Source of the DNA: CAXQRU01 sp964226685
GTDB lineage: Bacteria; Pseudomonadota; Gammaproteobacteria; Pseudomonadales; Cellvibrionaceae
Length of the DNA stretch: 29,144 nt
Assembly (NCBI GenBank): GCA_964226685.1
Contig: CAXQRU010000176.1
Location: forward strand, 1 to 29,144
Reading direction: 5' to 3'
The translations under genes and the position numbers were made by a program. Of the stretch, positions 21,728-29,144 are shown in pieces. How positions within the stretch are numbered: position 1 is the stretch's first letter; the number at the start of each line of letters is the position of its first letter. The notes beneath the pieces are model-generated. The model was not told the origin of the DNA. It saw nothing but the letters and a program-made list of their open reading frames with translations, and searched no databases.

Positions 21728-22280
21728 AATTGAAGTCAAAGAGCTTAAGGTGAAGCTGTTTTTTTTGTTCTTCGCTTTTTTGATTATTGCGTTGGATCAG
21801 TACACAAAATATCTAGCCGAGCATTATCTGCAAGTGGCTGGTACCAGTATTGAGTTTGTGCCGTACTTTAATTTTACCCTATCCTACAATAAGGGTGCGG
21901 CCATGGGGCTCTTCAGTGATGCGAGTGGTTGGCAGCGTTGGTTTTTAGCGGTCGTTGCGATAGCTGTCAGTGTTGTATTAATCATTTGGATTTTGCAGTT
22001 GCCGCTAAGAAAAAAACTTGAAATCACCTCTCTGAGCCTTATTTTAGGTGGGGCGGTTGGTAATTTGTACGACCGTATCGTGCTTGGTAAAGTGGTTGAT
22101 TTTATTGATTGGTTTTATGTGACAGGTGGATCTTGCTTGCCCTTCTTTGGCAGCAACAATGGTCAGTGTCATTGGCCGACCTTTAATATTGCTGATGTGG
22201 CCATTATGTCAGGTGCTTTTTTACTGATTATTGATGTATTTTTTTCTCGCGAGAAAACAGACGAGACCAAAGACAGGTGA
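21720..22280 (+). CDS. lspA: Lipoprotein signal peptidase LspA with extra loop
   Basis: LspA is the inner-membrane aspartyl protease that removes the signal peptide from prolipoproteins. Four hydrophobic helices are visible, with LDQYTKY, NKGAAMGLF, GNLYDRIVLGKVVDF and FNIADVAIM. Catalytic aspartates are D127 (VVDF) and D159 (NIAD), numbered from ATG 21720. They are 32 residues apart, about 13 more than in E. coli or Pseudomonas; the extra segment contains GSCLPFFGSNNGQC, with two cysteines, on the periplasmic side. The start at 21720 overlaps the ileS stop by eight bases and has GGTGAGG ten bases upstream; GTG 21702 is also in frame but less likely. Length from 21720 is 186 residues. Confidence 0.95.
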   Translation: MLKIEVKELKVKLFFLFFAFLIIALDQYTKYLAEHYLQVAGTSIEFVPYFNFTLSYNKGAAMGLFSDASGWQRWFLAVVAIAVSVVLIIWILQLPLRKKLEITSLSLILGGAVGNLYDRIVLGKVVDFIDWFYVTGGSCLPFFGSNNGQCHWPTFNIADVAIMSGAFLLIIDVFFSREKTDETKDR

Positions 22281-22283
22281 CTT

Positions 22284-22727
22284 ATGTCGATTGAAATAGG
22301 GCCGGGTACCCAGGTTACTCTACATTTTGAATTGCGCTTTCCTTCAGGTGAAGTGGTTGATTCAACCTTTGATTATGAGCCAGCAACCCTGGTGATTGGT
22401 GATGGAAATTTGCTGCCAGGCTTCGAAGCGGCTTTGTTTGGTTTAACCTCCGGTGTAAGAGAAACCTTAGTGATCCCTCCTGAAAAGGGTTTTGGGCAGC
22501 CTAACCCTAATAATATTCATACGATGCCTGCGGAGCAATTTAGTGACATCCAGCTTGAAAAGGGTTTGGTGCTTTCATTTGCCGATGCGCAGAATGCTGA
22601 GTTACCGGGGGTAGTCGCTGACTTTGATGAGCAGGAGGTGACCATCGATTTTAATCACCCCTTGGCTGGTAAGGACATCCACTTTGAGGTAGAGGTTATT
22701 AATGTTACTCCTTCCGTTACGCATTAG
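22284..22727 (+). CDS. fkpB: FKBP-type peptidyl-prolyl isomerase FkpB (SlpA)
   Basis: A 147-residue FKBP of the SlpA type. FDYEPATLVIGDGNLLPGFEAAL forms the N-terminal part of the FKBP fold, the insert-in-flap domain covers about 70-120, and the C-terminal VTIDFNHPLAGKDIHFEVEVI is the SlpA signature. Such proteins are cytoplasmic prolyl isomerases with chaperone activity. AGGTG lies six bases before the ATG, three bases after lspA ends. The order lspA-fkpB-ispH is widely conserved in gammaproteobacteria. Confidence 0.95.
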   Translation: MSIEIGPGTQVTLHFELRFPSGEVVDSTFDYEPATLVIGDGNLLPGFEAALFGLTSGVRETLVIPPEKGFGQPNPNNIHTMPAEQFSDIQLEKGLVLSFADAQNAELPGVVADFDEQEVTIDFNHPLAGKDIHFEVEVINVTPSVTH

Positions 22728-22730
22728 TTT

Positions 22731-23672
22731 ATGAATGGCCCCAGCATTAAGTTAGCCAATCCTCGCGGATTTTGTGCGGGTGTTGATCGAGCAATTGATA
22801 TTGTAAATCGTGCGCTGGATGTCTATGGGCCGCCCATTTATGTGCGTCATGAAGTGGTTCATAATAAGTTTGTGGTCGATACACTGAGAGATCGCGGTGC
22901 TATTTTTGTTGATGAACTCGATGAGGTGCCTGACGATAAAATCGTGATTTTCAGTGCTCACGGTGTGGCGCAGGCGGTCAAGAAAAATGCCGAGGAGCGA
23001 GAGCTGACGGTCTTTGATGCGACTTGCCCATTAGTGACCAAAGTTCATGTTGAAGTAACCAAGTTCAGCTCTGAAGGTCGTGAGTGTATATTGATTGGGC
23101 ATAATGGCCACCCTGAAGTTGAGGGCACTATGGGTCAGTACGATACCAGCAATGGCGGAGCTATCTATCTGGTTGAAGACGTTGATGATGTTGCCAAGTT
23201 GGTGGTCAAAAACCCTAATCAGCTCAGCTTTGTGACTCAAACTACATTGTCAATGGATGATACCGCTAAGGTCATAGCAGCGCTTAAAGCGCGCTTCCCG
23301 ACCATTGAAGGGCCACGTACAGATGATATTTGCTACGCGACTCAAAATCGCCAGGATGCCGTCAAGCAGCTCGCTTTGGAATGTGACCTCGTTTTGGTTG
23401 TGGGTTCCCCCAATAGCTCAAACTCAAACCGTTTACGGGAGTTAGCTGAGCGTTGTGGCTCGGAAGCCTATTTGATCGACCATGCTGATGATATTGATCC
23501 CAAATGGATAATCGGAAAGAGCAGTATCGGAGTGACTGCCGGCGCATCGGCCCCTGAAGTATTGGTGCGGTCGGTCTTGCAAAAGCTGGAGTCACTTGGC
23601 GCACAAAAGCCCCAAGAGATGTCGGGGCGGGTTGAAAATATTAGCTTTTCACTTCCTAAGGCACTCCGTTAG
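22731..23672 (+). CDS. ispH: 4-hydroxy-3-methylbut-2-enyl diphosphate reductase
   Basis: IspH (LytB) makes isopentenyl and dimethylallyl diphosphate in the last step of the MEP pathway. The three cysteines that hold the [4Fe-4S] cluster are present: C15 in PRGFCAGVDRA, C99 in DATCPLVTKVH and C201 in DICYATQNRQ. So are the substrate histidines in HEVVHNK, SAHGVA and GHPEVEG. Length of 313 residues is normal. It starts three bases after the fkpB stop with no clear Shine-Dalgarno, so coupling is likely. A terminator hairpin overlaps its stop codon, ending this run of genes. Confidence 0.98.
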   Translation: MNGPSIKLANPRGFCAGVDRAIDIVNRALDVYGPPIYVRHEVVHNKFVVDTLRDRGAIFVDELDEVPDDKIVIFSAHGVAQAVKKNAEERELTVFDATCPLVTKVHVEVTKFSSEGRECILIGHNGHPEVEGTMGQYDTSNGGAIYLVEDVDDVAKLVVKNPNQLSFVTQTTLSMDDTAKVIAALKARFPTIEGPRTDDICYATQNRQDAVKQLALECDLVLVVGSPNSSNSNRLRELAERCGSEAYLIDHADDIDPKWIIGKSSIGVTAGASAPEVLVRSVLQKLESLGAQKPQEMSGRVENISFSLPKALR

Positions 23673-23705
23673 CACTTTCCAAGGAGTGCCACTACCCTCT
23701 TTTTA
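23660..23705 (+). terminator. Terminator after ispH
   Basis: GGCACTCC (23660-23667) and GGAGTGCC (23683-23690) form a perfect 8-bp stem; the ispH stop codon is in the loop. A T-run begins at 23700, nine bases after the stem, farther than usual, so efficiency is uncertain. The remaining gap to fimT (about 170 bases) is AT-rich, with a 12-base palindrome CTATAGCTATAG and one TGTGA half-site about 15-20 bases before the start. Confidence 0.6.
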
Positions 23706-23875
23706 TTCTCTAAGTAAACATTATTTTTATGATGTAAACTTATGAAAAAAAGCTGCTTATAGAGCCTTTTTCTTAGTATACCCCGCCTATCAGTAATTCC
23801 TGCCAGTCATCCTCTTTGGCCATCAAGCTTTCAAATGAGGTGCTATAGCTATAGTTGTGATCATTAAATAAACAG

Positions 23876-24412
23876 ATGGTTCCAATGAGCAAATATCATT
23901 CACAACAAGGCATGACTTTAATAGAGATACTCGTCACCTTAACAATTGTGGCAATTATCACCACCTTTGCCATTCCGGGTATGAATCGCTTGATGAACTC
24001 TCAGGCAACCTTATCGCAAACCTCCAAACTGAATGCGGCGTTAGCTTATGCCAGAAGTGAAGCGGTGACTCGTGTTGGCAGTATTGGCATGTGTGCAAGT
24101 TCAGACGGTGCCGCTTGTTCTGGGGGGCTTAGCTGGAGTAATGGTTGGATTATTTATACTGAAAATAATGAAATCGATGGCTTGCAATCTGGTGATGAAA
24201 TTTTAAAAGTACAACAATCTCTTCCTCTCTCAACTCGTTTGGGGGCTGATACGGGTCTGATCAATTTTAATAATTTGGGGCGTCCTGCAAGTACAATCAC
24301 ATTTGATCTGTGTGATAAGGACGCTAGCGTTGATTTGAGTCGAGTGATTAAACTCTACAGAACCGGCTCCACCAGAACCACGACAGGGGGTGCGACATGC
24401 CCAGCTTCATGA
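23876..24412 (+). CDS. fimT: Type IV minor pilin, FimT/GspH family
   Basis: A 178-residue prepilin. The leader ends in QQG, followed by M-T-L-I-E-I-L-V: the prepilin peptidase PilD would cut after that glycine, leaving Glu at +5 and a hydrophobic helix of about 22 residues. Two disulphide-capable cysteines (MCASSDGAAC) and a C-terminal GspH-like beta region (TFDLCDKDASVDLSRVIKLYRTG) follow. Such minor pilins prime pilus assembly and, for FimT, bind DNA in natural transformation in some species; FimU is the alternative. ATG 23885 is an in-frame alternative start giving a nine-residue leader. It starts a five-gene minor pilin operon. Confidence 0.88.
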   Translation: MVPMSKYHSQQGMTLIEILVTLTIVAIITTFAIPGMNRLMNSQATLSQTSKLNAALAYARSEAVTRVGSIGMCASSDGAACSGGLSWSNGWIIYTENNEIDGLQSGDEILKVQQSLPLSTRLGADTGLINFNNLGRPASTITFDLCDKDASVDLSRVIKLYRTGSTRTTTGGATCPAS

Positions 24413-24894
24413 ATCAAAAAGGAGCCGGTTTAATCGAGGTCTTAGTTTCTTTGTTTACGATGGCAGTTGGTTTGCTGGGTGTGCTTGGCATGCAGATAAA
24501 TGCAATGGGTAGCAATCAGCGAGCTGAGTTCATGACGGAAGCGCAAATGGCGGCGGAAAATATGATTAATCGTATCATGGTTTATGGTGACAATGACCAG
24601 GGTGCGAATTCGGGAGAGTACGCAGTCGATACCAGTGTCGCTACATTAACAAACCCTGATTGTATGGGCGATGGTTGCACGTTGAGTCAATTGATTACAA
24701 GTGATTTTTATGAGTGGAATCAATTGTTGGAGGGTAGCCTGCCATCGGGAGTGGGTATTGTTACCTGGAATGCCCCTGTTTATAGGGTCACAGTTTTGTG
24801 GGATCAAGCTCGTTCTGGTGCGACTAAAACAACCTGCGACAGTCGTAACACAGATACCCATCTAACTTGCTTTTCAATGGAGTTGAGACTTTGA
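24397..24894 (+). CDS. pilV: Type IV pilus minor pilin PilV
   Basis: A 165-residue prepilin with leader MPSFMNQKG and mature start A-G-L-I-E-V-L-V, so the peptidase site and Glu +5 are present. The helix continues FTMAVGLLGVLGMQ, and the following sequence (AQMAAENMINRI) is characteristic of PilV. It forms part of the tip-priming complex with PilW, PilX, FimU/FimT and PilY1. The start at 24397 has AGGGGG six bases upstream; ATG 24409, which overlaps the fimT stop by four bases, is also possible. It overlaps fimT by 16 bases. Confidence 0.92.
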   Translation: MPSFMNQKGAGLIEVLVSLFTMAVGLLGVLGMQINAMGSNQRAEFMTEAQMAAENMINRIMVYGDNDQGANSGEYAVDTSVATLTNPDCMGDGCTLSQLITSDFYEWNQLLEGSLPSGVGIVTWNAPVYRVTVLWDQARSGATKTTCDSRNTDTHLTCFSMELRL

Positions 24895-25937
24895 TGAATG
24901 TAAATGGTAAGTTCTCCCAGCTTGGTTTAGGGTTGGTTGAGATTATGATTTCAATCACTCTCGGCTTAATGATTCTTGCGGGTGTTTTTCAGATGTATTC
25001 AACATCCAGTAAAAATTCAAGAATGACAGATGCGAATGCTCGTATACAAGAAAATATGCGCTATACGGCAAATTTTTTGCAGACAGATATTGCTCATGCT
25101 GGGAATATGGGCTGCTTTAGTTTCCAATCCGATAGCAATACCACAGGTGGTGCATTATCAGATAGTGGGGATTTAATAAAAAGTTTTTTGACTGATAATT
25201 CTGGCCGCTATCAATGGGATCGATTCGTGAGTGGTAGTAACAATGTGGGTCCCGATGGCTCAGATCAGCTTATCTTGCGTTATGTTAGGCCTTCAGTTCG
25301 TCTTAAAATTTTGTCGCATTCAGCCAATCAGTTTACTGTTGACACTTCAGATCCATCTTATCAACAGCTAGAGCAATTTCAAGTAGTCATGGCCGCCGAC
25401 TGTAATCAAAGTATTGTTTTCATGATTACGAATGACCCAAGTACGAGTGGTGGTGTTATTAAGTATGATGTAGGTGTCGTGGCTCCGGCAGATGGTTTAA
25501 ATGCAGGCCAGTCAAATACAAATGCTGATATTGATGTGGCCTTTCAAAGTTTTGATGAAAATAGTCGAACGGGAACTCCCATGTATCTATATGCCGGTGA
25601 GAATACGGGAAGCTTTACTTATTACATTGATGATGCAGAGGACGGATCGACATCTTGCAGCGTAAACAACCCAGAGTCATGTGCCCTGTTTAGAGAAGTG
25701 CAAGGACAAGCGGAAGAAATTGTAATAGGCGTGAGTAATTTTCAGGTGAATTATGTACAAGACATCGGAGGTAGTGTCAGTCTCGCTGACGCGAGTACAG
25801 TGTCGTGGTCGAGTTTGGATCGAATTCAAATTACACTTGATTTTAATTCAGTGAATACAGTTTCCACGAATGTGGGGCAAGAGTTTTTACAAAAAACGTT
25901 AACACACACCATTAATTTAGCGAATCAAATTGAGTGA
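24894..25937 (+). CDS. pilW: Type IV pilus minor pilin PilW
   Basis: PilW-family minor pilin. The leader ends KFSQLG and the mature protein begins L-G-L-V-E-I-M-I, with Glu +5 and a hydrophobic helix ending near MYSTSSKN. The sequence IQENMRYTANFLQTDIAHAGNMGCFS is the PilW hallmark. The globular part has several cysteines, including DAEDGSTSCSVNNPESC. ATG 24894, which overlaps the pilV stop by one base (TGATG), gives 347 residues and is preferred; the frame is open upstream to TTG 24867. GGAG lies 12 bases upstream. PilW bridges the priming complex. Confidence 0.92.
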   Translation: MNVNGKFSQLGLGLVEIMISITLGLMILAGVFQMYSTSSKNSRMTDANARIQENMRYTANFLQTDIAHAGNMGCFSFQSDSNTTGGALSDSGDLIKSFLTDNSGRYQWDRFVSGSNNVGPDGSDQLILRYVRPSVRLKILSHSANQFTVDTSDPSYQQLEQFQVVMAADCNQSIVFMITNDPSTSGGVIKYDVGVVAPADGLNAGQSNTNADIDVAFQSFDENSRTGTPMYLYAGENTGSFTYYIDDAEDGSTSCSVNNPESCALFREVQGQAEEIVIGVSNFQVNYVQDIGGSVSLADASTVSWSSLDRIQITLDFNSVNTVSTNVGQEFLQKTLTHTINLANQIE

Positions 25938-25945
25938 GATTTGGT

Positions 25946-26518
25946 ATGGGTTCATTCAGCATTAATCATCAACGTGGGGTGGTACTCATTGTATCTTTAG
26001 TGATGTTGTTAATCATTACCCTAGTGGGTGTTGCCTCTATGCAATCATCGACAATGCAGGAAAGAATGGCCGCGAATTCAAAGCAAAAGTTAACGTCACA
26101 ACTGGCGGCAGAGTCGGCTTTAAAAGCAGCGGAAGAGTATTTGCAAACCCAGGGTCTAGTCACTGATGAGCGGCTCAGTACGGTTTTTTATCCGGTTGAT
26201 GGACATTATACGTTTCGTTCAGTTAGCTCTGTTTTGCCTGTTAAGTTGCTAAATTTTGACGTGGATGATCCCAGCGAGTGGACAGACAATAATAGCATTG
26301 AAGTCGATGATCTAACCGCCGGATCGGTGGCCAAAATGCCTAGATATGTTATTGAGTTTATTGGCTCGGATGTTGTTGGTGTCAACAATAATGCGAAAGA
26401 AATACCAGAGGCTTATGCACAACCTGAGCCTCACTTTTTTAGAGTTACGGCGATTGGTTGGGCTCAAGATTCTAAAATTTTTACTGTACTAGAAAGTAGT
26501 TTTATGAGTACGCCGTAA
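25946..26518 (+). CDS. pilX: Type IV pilus minor pilin PilX
   Basis: The leader ends in HQRG and is followed by V-V-L-I-V-S-L-V: a prepilin cleavage site without the usual Glu at +5, consistent with PilX/GspK-like tip pilins in which that residue is not required. The helix LIVSLVMLLIITLVGVASMQ and the sequence QERMAANSKQKLTSQLAAESALKAAEEYL are typical PilX. The preferred start is ATG 25946, with TGAG seven bases upstream; GTG 25934, overlapping the pilW stop, is in frame but lacks a ribosome site. It precedes pilY1 by 13 bases. Confidence 0.9.
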   Translation: MGSFSINHQRGVVLIVSLVMLLIITLVGVASMQSSTMQERMAANSKQKLTSQLAAESALKAAEEYLQTQGLVTDERLSTVFYPVDGHYTFRSVSSVLPVKLLNFDVDDPSEWTDNNSIEVDDLTAGSVAKMPRYVIEFIGSDVVGVNNNAKEIPEAYAQPEPHFFRVTAIGWAQDSKIFTVLESSFMSTP

Positions 26519-26531
26519 GGTGGGAATGATC

Positions 26532-29087
26532 ATGAATAGAATAGTATGCAAAAGTATCGGTGCATTTTTGGCAGCTTTATGTGTCTCTGGTACGCAGGCT
26601 GCACCTGGTATTATATCGGATGTGCCGCTTAACCTAGGTTCTTCTGTTCAACCCAATATACTGTTTATGGTCGACGATTCGGGTAGCATGGATTGGGAAG
26701 TATTAAAAACGGCTGGCGCAACGGCAGCGTACCCTTGGTTGCCCAACAGTGGTAATATCGATATTACTCCCACATATGGTGATTTAGATGAGCTATTAGA
26801 GTCTTGCGCAGGCTACAACGCACTTTATTATGACCCCAACATTACCTACACGCCTTGGGTAGGTGTGGATCAGGCGGGTAACCCTTATGTTGATCAAAGC
26901 ATTAACTCTGCAAAATGGGATCCTTATTATACCAGCACTTGGTCATATAATTTAGAGTCTAATCAAGTGGGTTATATCCCTTGGGTAGATGCCAATAATA
27001 ACGGTATTTTTGAAGCAGGAGAGTGTGGCGACAATGGTGTGGCCGCTGATCACTACGCAAGTTTAATACCGGTTACATCAATGACACCAGAGGAGCAAAC
27101 AAATTTCGCCAACTGGTTCACTTATTACAGAAAACGTGAATATATTGTAAAGCGTGCACTGTCTGAAATTATTACTAACAATCGTTATCGAGCTGGGCTG
27201 GCATCACTTCATAACAATAATAGCATTGGTACACAAATTGAAGATATCGATGATATAACCTTGCCATTGGACACCTCCGCCCAGGCGAACAAAACCAACT
27301 TGCTAAGAAACCTGTTTAGAATTAATTCCTCTGGTGGTACACCTTTAAGGCAAAACTTAGAAGATGCCGGTCAATACTTTGAAGAGGGGGTCAACCCAGG
27401 GACGTCTTTATTTGGCTTTACTCCCTACCACTCTACAGCTACTCATGTGCACAAATACAGTCCAATTTTAAATTATGCCAATGGTGGCTCATGTCAACAA
27501 AATTTTACCATTTTACTATCGGATGGTTTCTGGAATGGCAGTAGTCCTAGTTCCGCCATAGGCAATGCTGATGGTAACAACAATACGCCGTATGATGGTG
27601 CTTCTTATGCTGATAGCCATAGTCGAACACTGGCGGATGTGGCGATGTATTATTATGAGCGAGATCTTTCACCGACATTAGACAATGATATTACCTTTAC
27701 TTCTCTTGATCCTAATCCCGCTCAACACATGGTGACTTACACCGTTGCATTTGGTATCAATGGGTCTTTAAGTGAAGACCCCCCAAATCGTGATGATGCG
27801 TTTTCTTGGCCACAGCCAACTTCAGATGCAATTACCACCATTGATGATATGCGTCACGCTGCATGGAATGGACGCGGAAAATTTTTGGATGCAAGCGACC
27901 CTCAGGAGTTGATAGAACGTTTGAATGATGCAGTACAAGGTATTCAAGATCGTGTTGGTTCAGCGTCAACGGTATCTCTGACATCAGGTACTATTTCCAG
28001 TAGTACTTTGGTGTTTCAGGCGCTATACAATTCTGAGGGCTGGAGTGGTGATTTGCTCGCTTATGGGTTTGATTCATCCAATAATATCAATGTGAGTCCC
28101 AATTGGAGAGCCAGTAACGTATTAAAAAATCAGATAGATAACCATGGCTATAACAGCAGAAATATTATGACCTACAATGGTTCTAAAGGTATAGAGTTAA
28201 ACTTTCCCACTGATTACACTAGCTTGTCTACTGCAAACTCCCCTTACACTTTGAGCTCAGAGCAAATTGATGACCTATTAATGGAGGCTCCCTATAGTCG
28301 AAATACCATGGTAGCATCAGAAATTGCAGATAACCAACTATTTGGAGAACAAGTCTTAGCGTATTTAAAAGGTGATTCATCTTATGAAGGCACCGGGGGA
28401 AATAGCTTTAGGCCACGTAATGATAAATATTTGGGTGATATGATTCATTCAGACCCGGTCTATGTGGGCCCTCCTAATACTCGTTACCCCGATACAATTG
28501 TTGGCTCTAGTACCAGTGAACGCTATTCTACTTTTTCAGCCGCCAATCAGTCTCGTCAGGGCATTGTTTATGTTGGTGCTAATGATGGCTTATTGCATGC
28601 CTTTCACAGCGAAACGGGTCAAGAGTTATTTGCTTATATGCCTAAATTAGTTTTTTCAACTGATAGCGGTAAGGGAGTTCATAAACTGGTGACTCAAACT
28701 TACGGTCACGTAGCTTATGTCGATGGTGGTTTGAGTGTTGCTGACGTATACGTTGATAACCCGAATGTTTCCGGTGGGGATGAATGGCGATCCTATTTAG
28801 TCGGTTCACTTCGTAGTGGTGCTAAAGGTGTATTTGTTTTGGATGTCACAGATCCATCTGACTTTGTGGCCTCACCCACTTCGATGACAAGTGCTTCTTT
28901 AGCTGCAAATGCAGAAAAGATGGTTGTAGGTGAGTTTACACATCCAGATTTAGGTTATACTTTTAGTAAACCCCAAATTGCTAAATTAATGAATGGTCGC
29001 TGGGCGGCTATTTTTGGCAATGGTTACAATAATATTTTATGCTACTACTTCGTCTTTTACCCACATCACTTGAGTATCAGTATCTAA
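26532..29087 (+). CDS. pilY1: Type IV pilus tip adhesin PilY1, broken at about 29030
   Basis: PilY1 is a large secreted, pilus-tip protein for adhesion and surface sensing. A signal peptide ends near GTQA. A von Willebrand factor A domain starts at ILFMVDDSGSM, with the DxSxS metal site, and runs to about residue 480. The C-terminal beta-propeller begins around IHSDPVYVGPPNTRYPD and contains YVGANDGLLHAFH and DEWRSYLVGSLRSGAKGVFVLDV. The sequence proceeds normally to KLMNGRWAAIFGNGYNN (to about 29032), then reads ILCYYFVF... and stops at 29087. The family continues for several hundred more residues from GNGYNN, so the last 18 codons are foreign. The best start is ATG 26532, with AGGTGGG seven bases upstream; GTG 26520 and ATG 26526 are alternatives. 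It is the last gene of the pilin operon, truncated by a join. Confidence 0.9.
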   Translation: MNRIVCKSIGAFLAALCVSGTQAAPGIISDVPLNLGSSVQPNILFMVDDSGSMDWEVLKTAGATAAYPWLPNSGNIDITPTYGDLDELLESCAGYNALYYDPNITYTPWVGVDQAGNPYVDQSINSAKWDPYYTSTWSYNLESNQVGYIPWVDANNNGIFEAGECGDNGVAADHYASLIPVTSMTPEEQTNFANWFTYYRKREYIVKRALSEIITNNRYRAGLASLHNNNSIGTQIEDIDDITLPLDTSAQANKTNLLRNLFRINSSGGTPLRQNLEDAGQYFEEGVNPGTSLFGFTPYHSTATHVHKYSPILNYANGGSCQQNFTILLSDGFWNGSSPSSAIGNADGNNNTPYDGASYADSHSRTLADVAMYYYERDLSPTLDNDITFTSLDPNPAQHMVTYTVAFGINGSLSEDPPNRDDAFSWPQPTSDAITTIDDMRHAAWNGRGKFLDASDPQELIERLNDAVQGIQDRVGSASTVSLTSGTISSSTLVFQALYNSEGWSGDLLAYGFDSSNNINVSPNWRASNVLKNQIDNHGYNSRNIMTYNGSKGIELNFPTDYTSLSTANSPYTLSSEQIDDLLMEAPYSRNTMVASEIADNQLFGEQVLAYLKGDSSYEGTGGNSFRPRNDKYLGDMIHSDPVYVGPPNTRYPDTIVGSSTSERYSTFSAANQSRQGIVYVGANDGLLHAFHSETGQELFAYMPKLVFSTDSGKGVHKLVTQTYGHVAYVDGGLSVADVYVDNPNVSGGDEWRSYLVGSLRSGAKGVFVLDVTDPSDFVASPTSMTSASLAANAEKMVVGEFTHPDLGYTFSKPQIAKLMNGRWAAIFGNGYNNILCYYFVFYPHHLSISI

Positions 29088-29144
29088 ACTAATACGCCCA
29101 ATTGCAGACATAAATTTATTTTCATACATAATTGCTCTAATTTG
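29037..29144 (-). CDS. C-terminal fragment of an unidentified gene beyond the join
   Basis: Read on the minus strand from the window end, an open frame of 35 codons ends in TAA at 29037. Its last residues are DTDTQVMWVKDEVVA. Codons are AT-rich and the frame has no interruption. The plus strand over the same bases does not resemble PilY1. It looks like the real C-terminus of a protein, cut by the window edge, from AT-richer DNA than the rest of the window. The family was not recognised. A chance open frame of this length is possible. Confidence 0.4.
   Translation of the reverse strand, partial: QIRAIMYENKFMSAIGRISLDTDTQVMWVKDEVVA

Noticed and set aside
23856..23875. Crp/Vfr site upstream of the minor pilin operon
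   Set aside because: Only one TGTGA half-site is present; the other half (AATAA) does not match, so the link to pilus control is not supported by the sequence.

Overview
The window is a block of chromosome from a Gram-negative gammaproteobacterium, probably a marine member of the Pseudomonadales/Cellvibrionales side of the class. Three things point there. The proteins most resemble that class (Crp/Vfr, NhaD, a HolD-RimI pair, type IV minor pilins). The order rplU-rpmA-obgE-proB ... rpsT-murJ-ribF-ileS-lspA-fkpB-ispH-minor pilins-pilY1 is, from memory, that of Pseudomonas aeruginosa. A Na+/H+ antiporter and a glucosylglycerate operon suit a saline habitat. Base composition looks moderate, somewhat below 50% GC by eye. 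No database search was possible.

Layout. 1-216: a near-perfect 94-bp inverted repeat at the window edge that duplicates the 3' end of crp. 160-786 (-): crp/vfr. 787-1130: divergent regulatory region with a large dyad and a leucine-rich leader peptide ahead of leuA. 1131-3786 (+): leuA, a HolD-like psi subunit gene and rimI, closely packed. 3909-5366 (+): nhaD. 5423-5507: tRNA-Leu(CAA) with a strong terminator. 5558-6040 (-): a DoxX-like membrane protein. 6251-6862: rplU-rpmA. 6954-10348: obgE-proB-hisC. 10376-10642 (-): rpsT. 10758-11138 (-): a small protein of unknown function. 11343-15944 (-): a four-gene, fully overlapping operon for glucosylglycerate metabolism. 16209-17780 (+): murJ. 18016-23672 (+): ribF-ileS-lspA-fkpB-ispH. 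23876-29087 (+): fimT-pilV-pilW-pilX-pilY1, where pilY1 breaks off about 29030 into unrelated AT-rich DNA carrying the end of another gene on the minus strand.

How the genes work together. The most distinctive unit is the minus-strand operon 15944 to 11343. It encodes a glycerate kinase, a glucosyl-3-phosphoglycerate phosphatase, glucosyl-3-phosphoglycerate synthase and a GH13 glucosylglycerate phosphorylase. Together they could make the compatible solute glucosylglycerate from 3-phosphoglycerate and NDP-glucose, and break it down again to glucose-1-phosphate and glycerate that the kinase returns to glycolysis. With the small orphan gene it sits between rpsT and murJ, neighbours in the syntenic block of relatives, so it looks like a lineage-specific insertion.

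Both window ends look abnormal: a hairpin duplication on the left and a chimeric-looking join on the right. Assembly or amplification artefact is the first explanation to test before reading biology into either end. No CRISPR array, transposase, phage gene or rRNA was seen.
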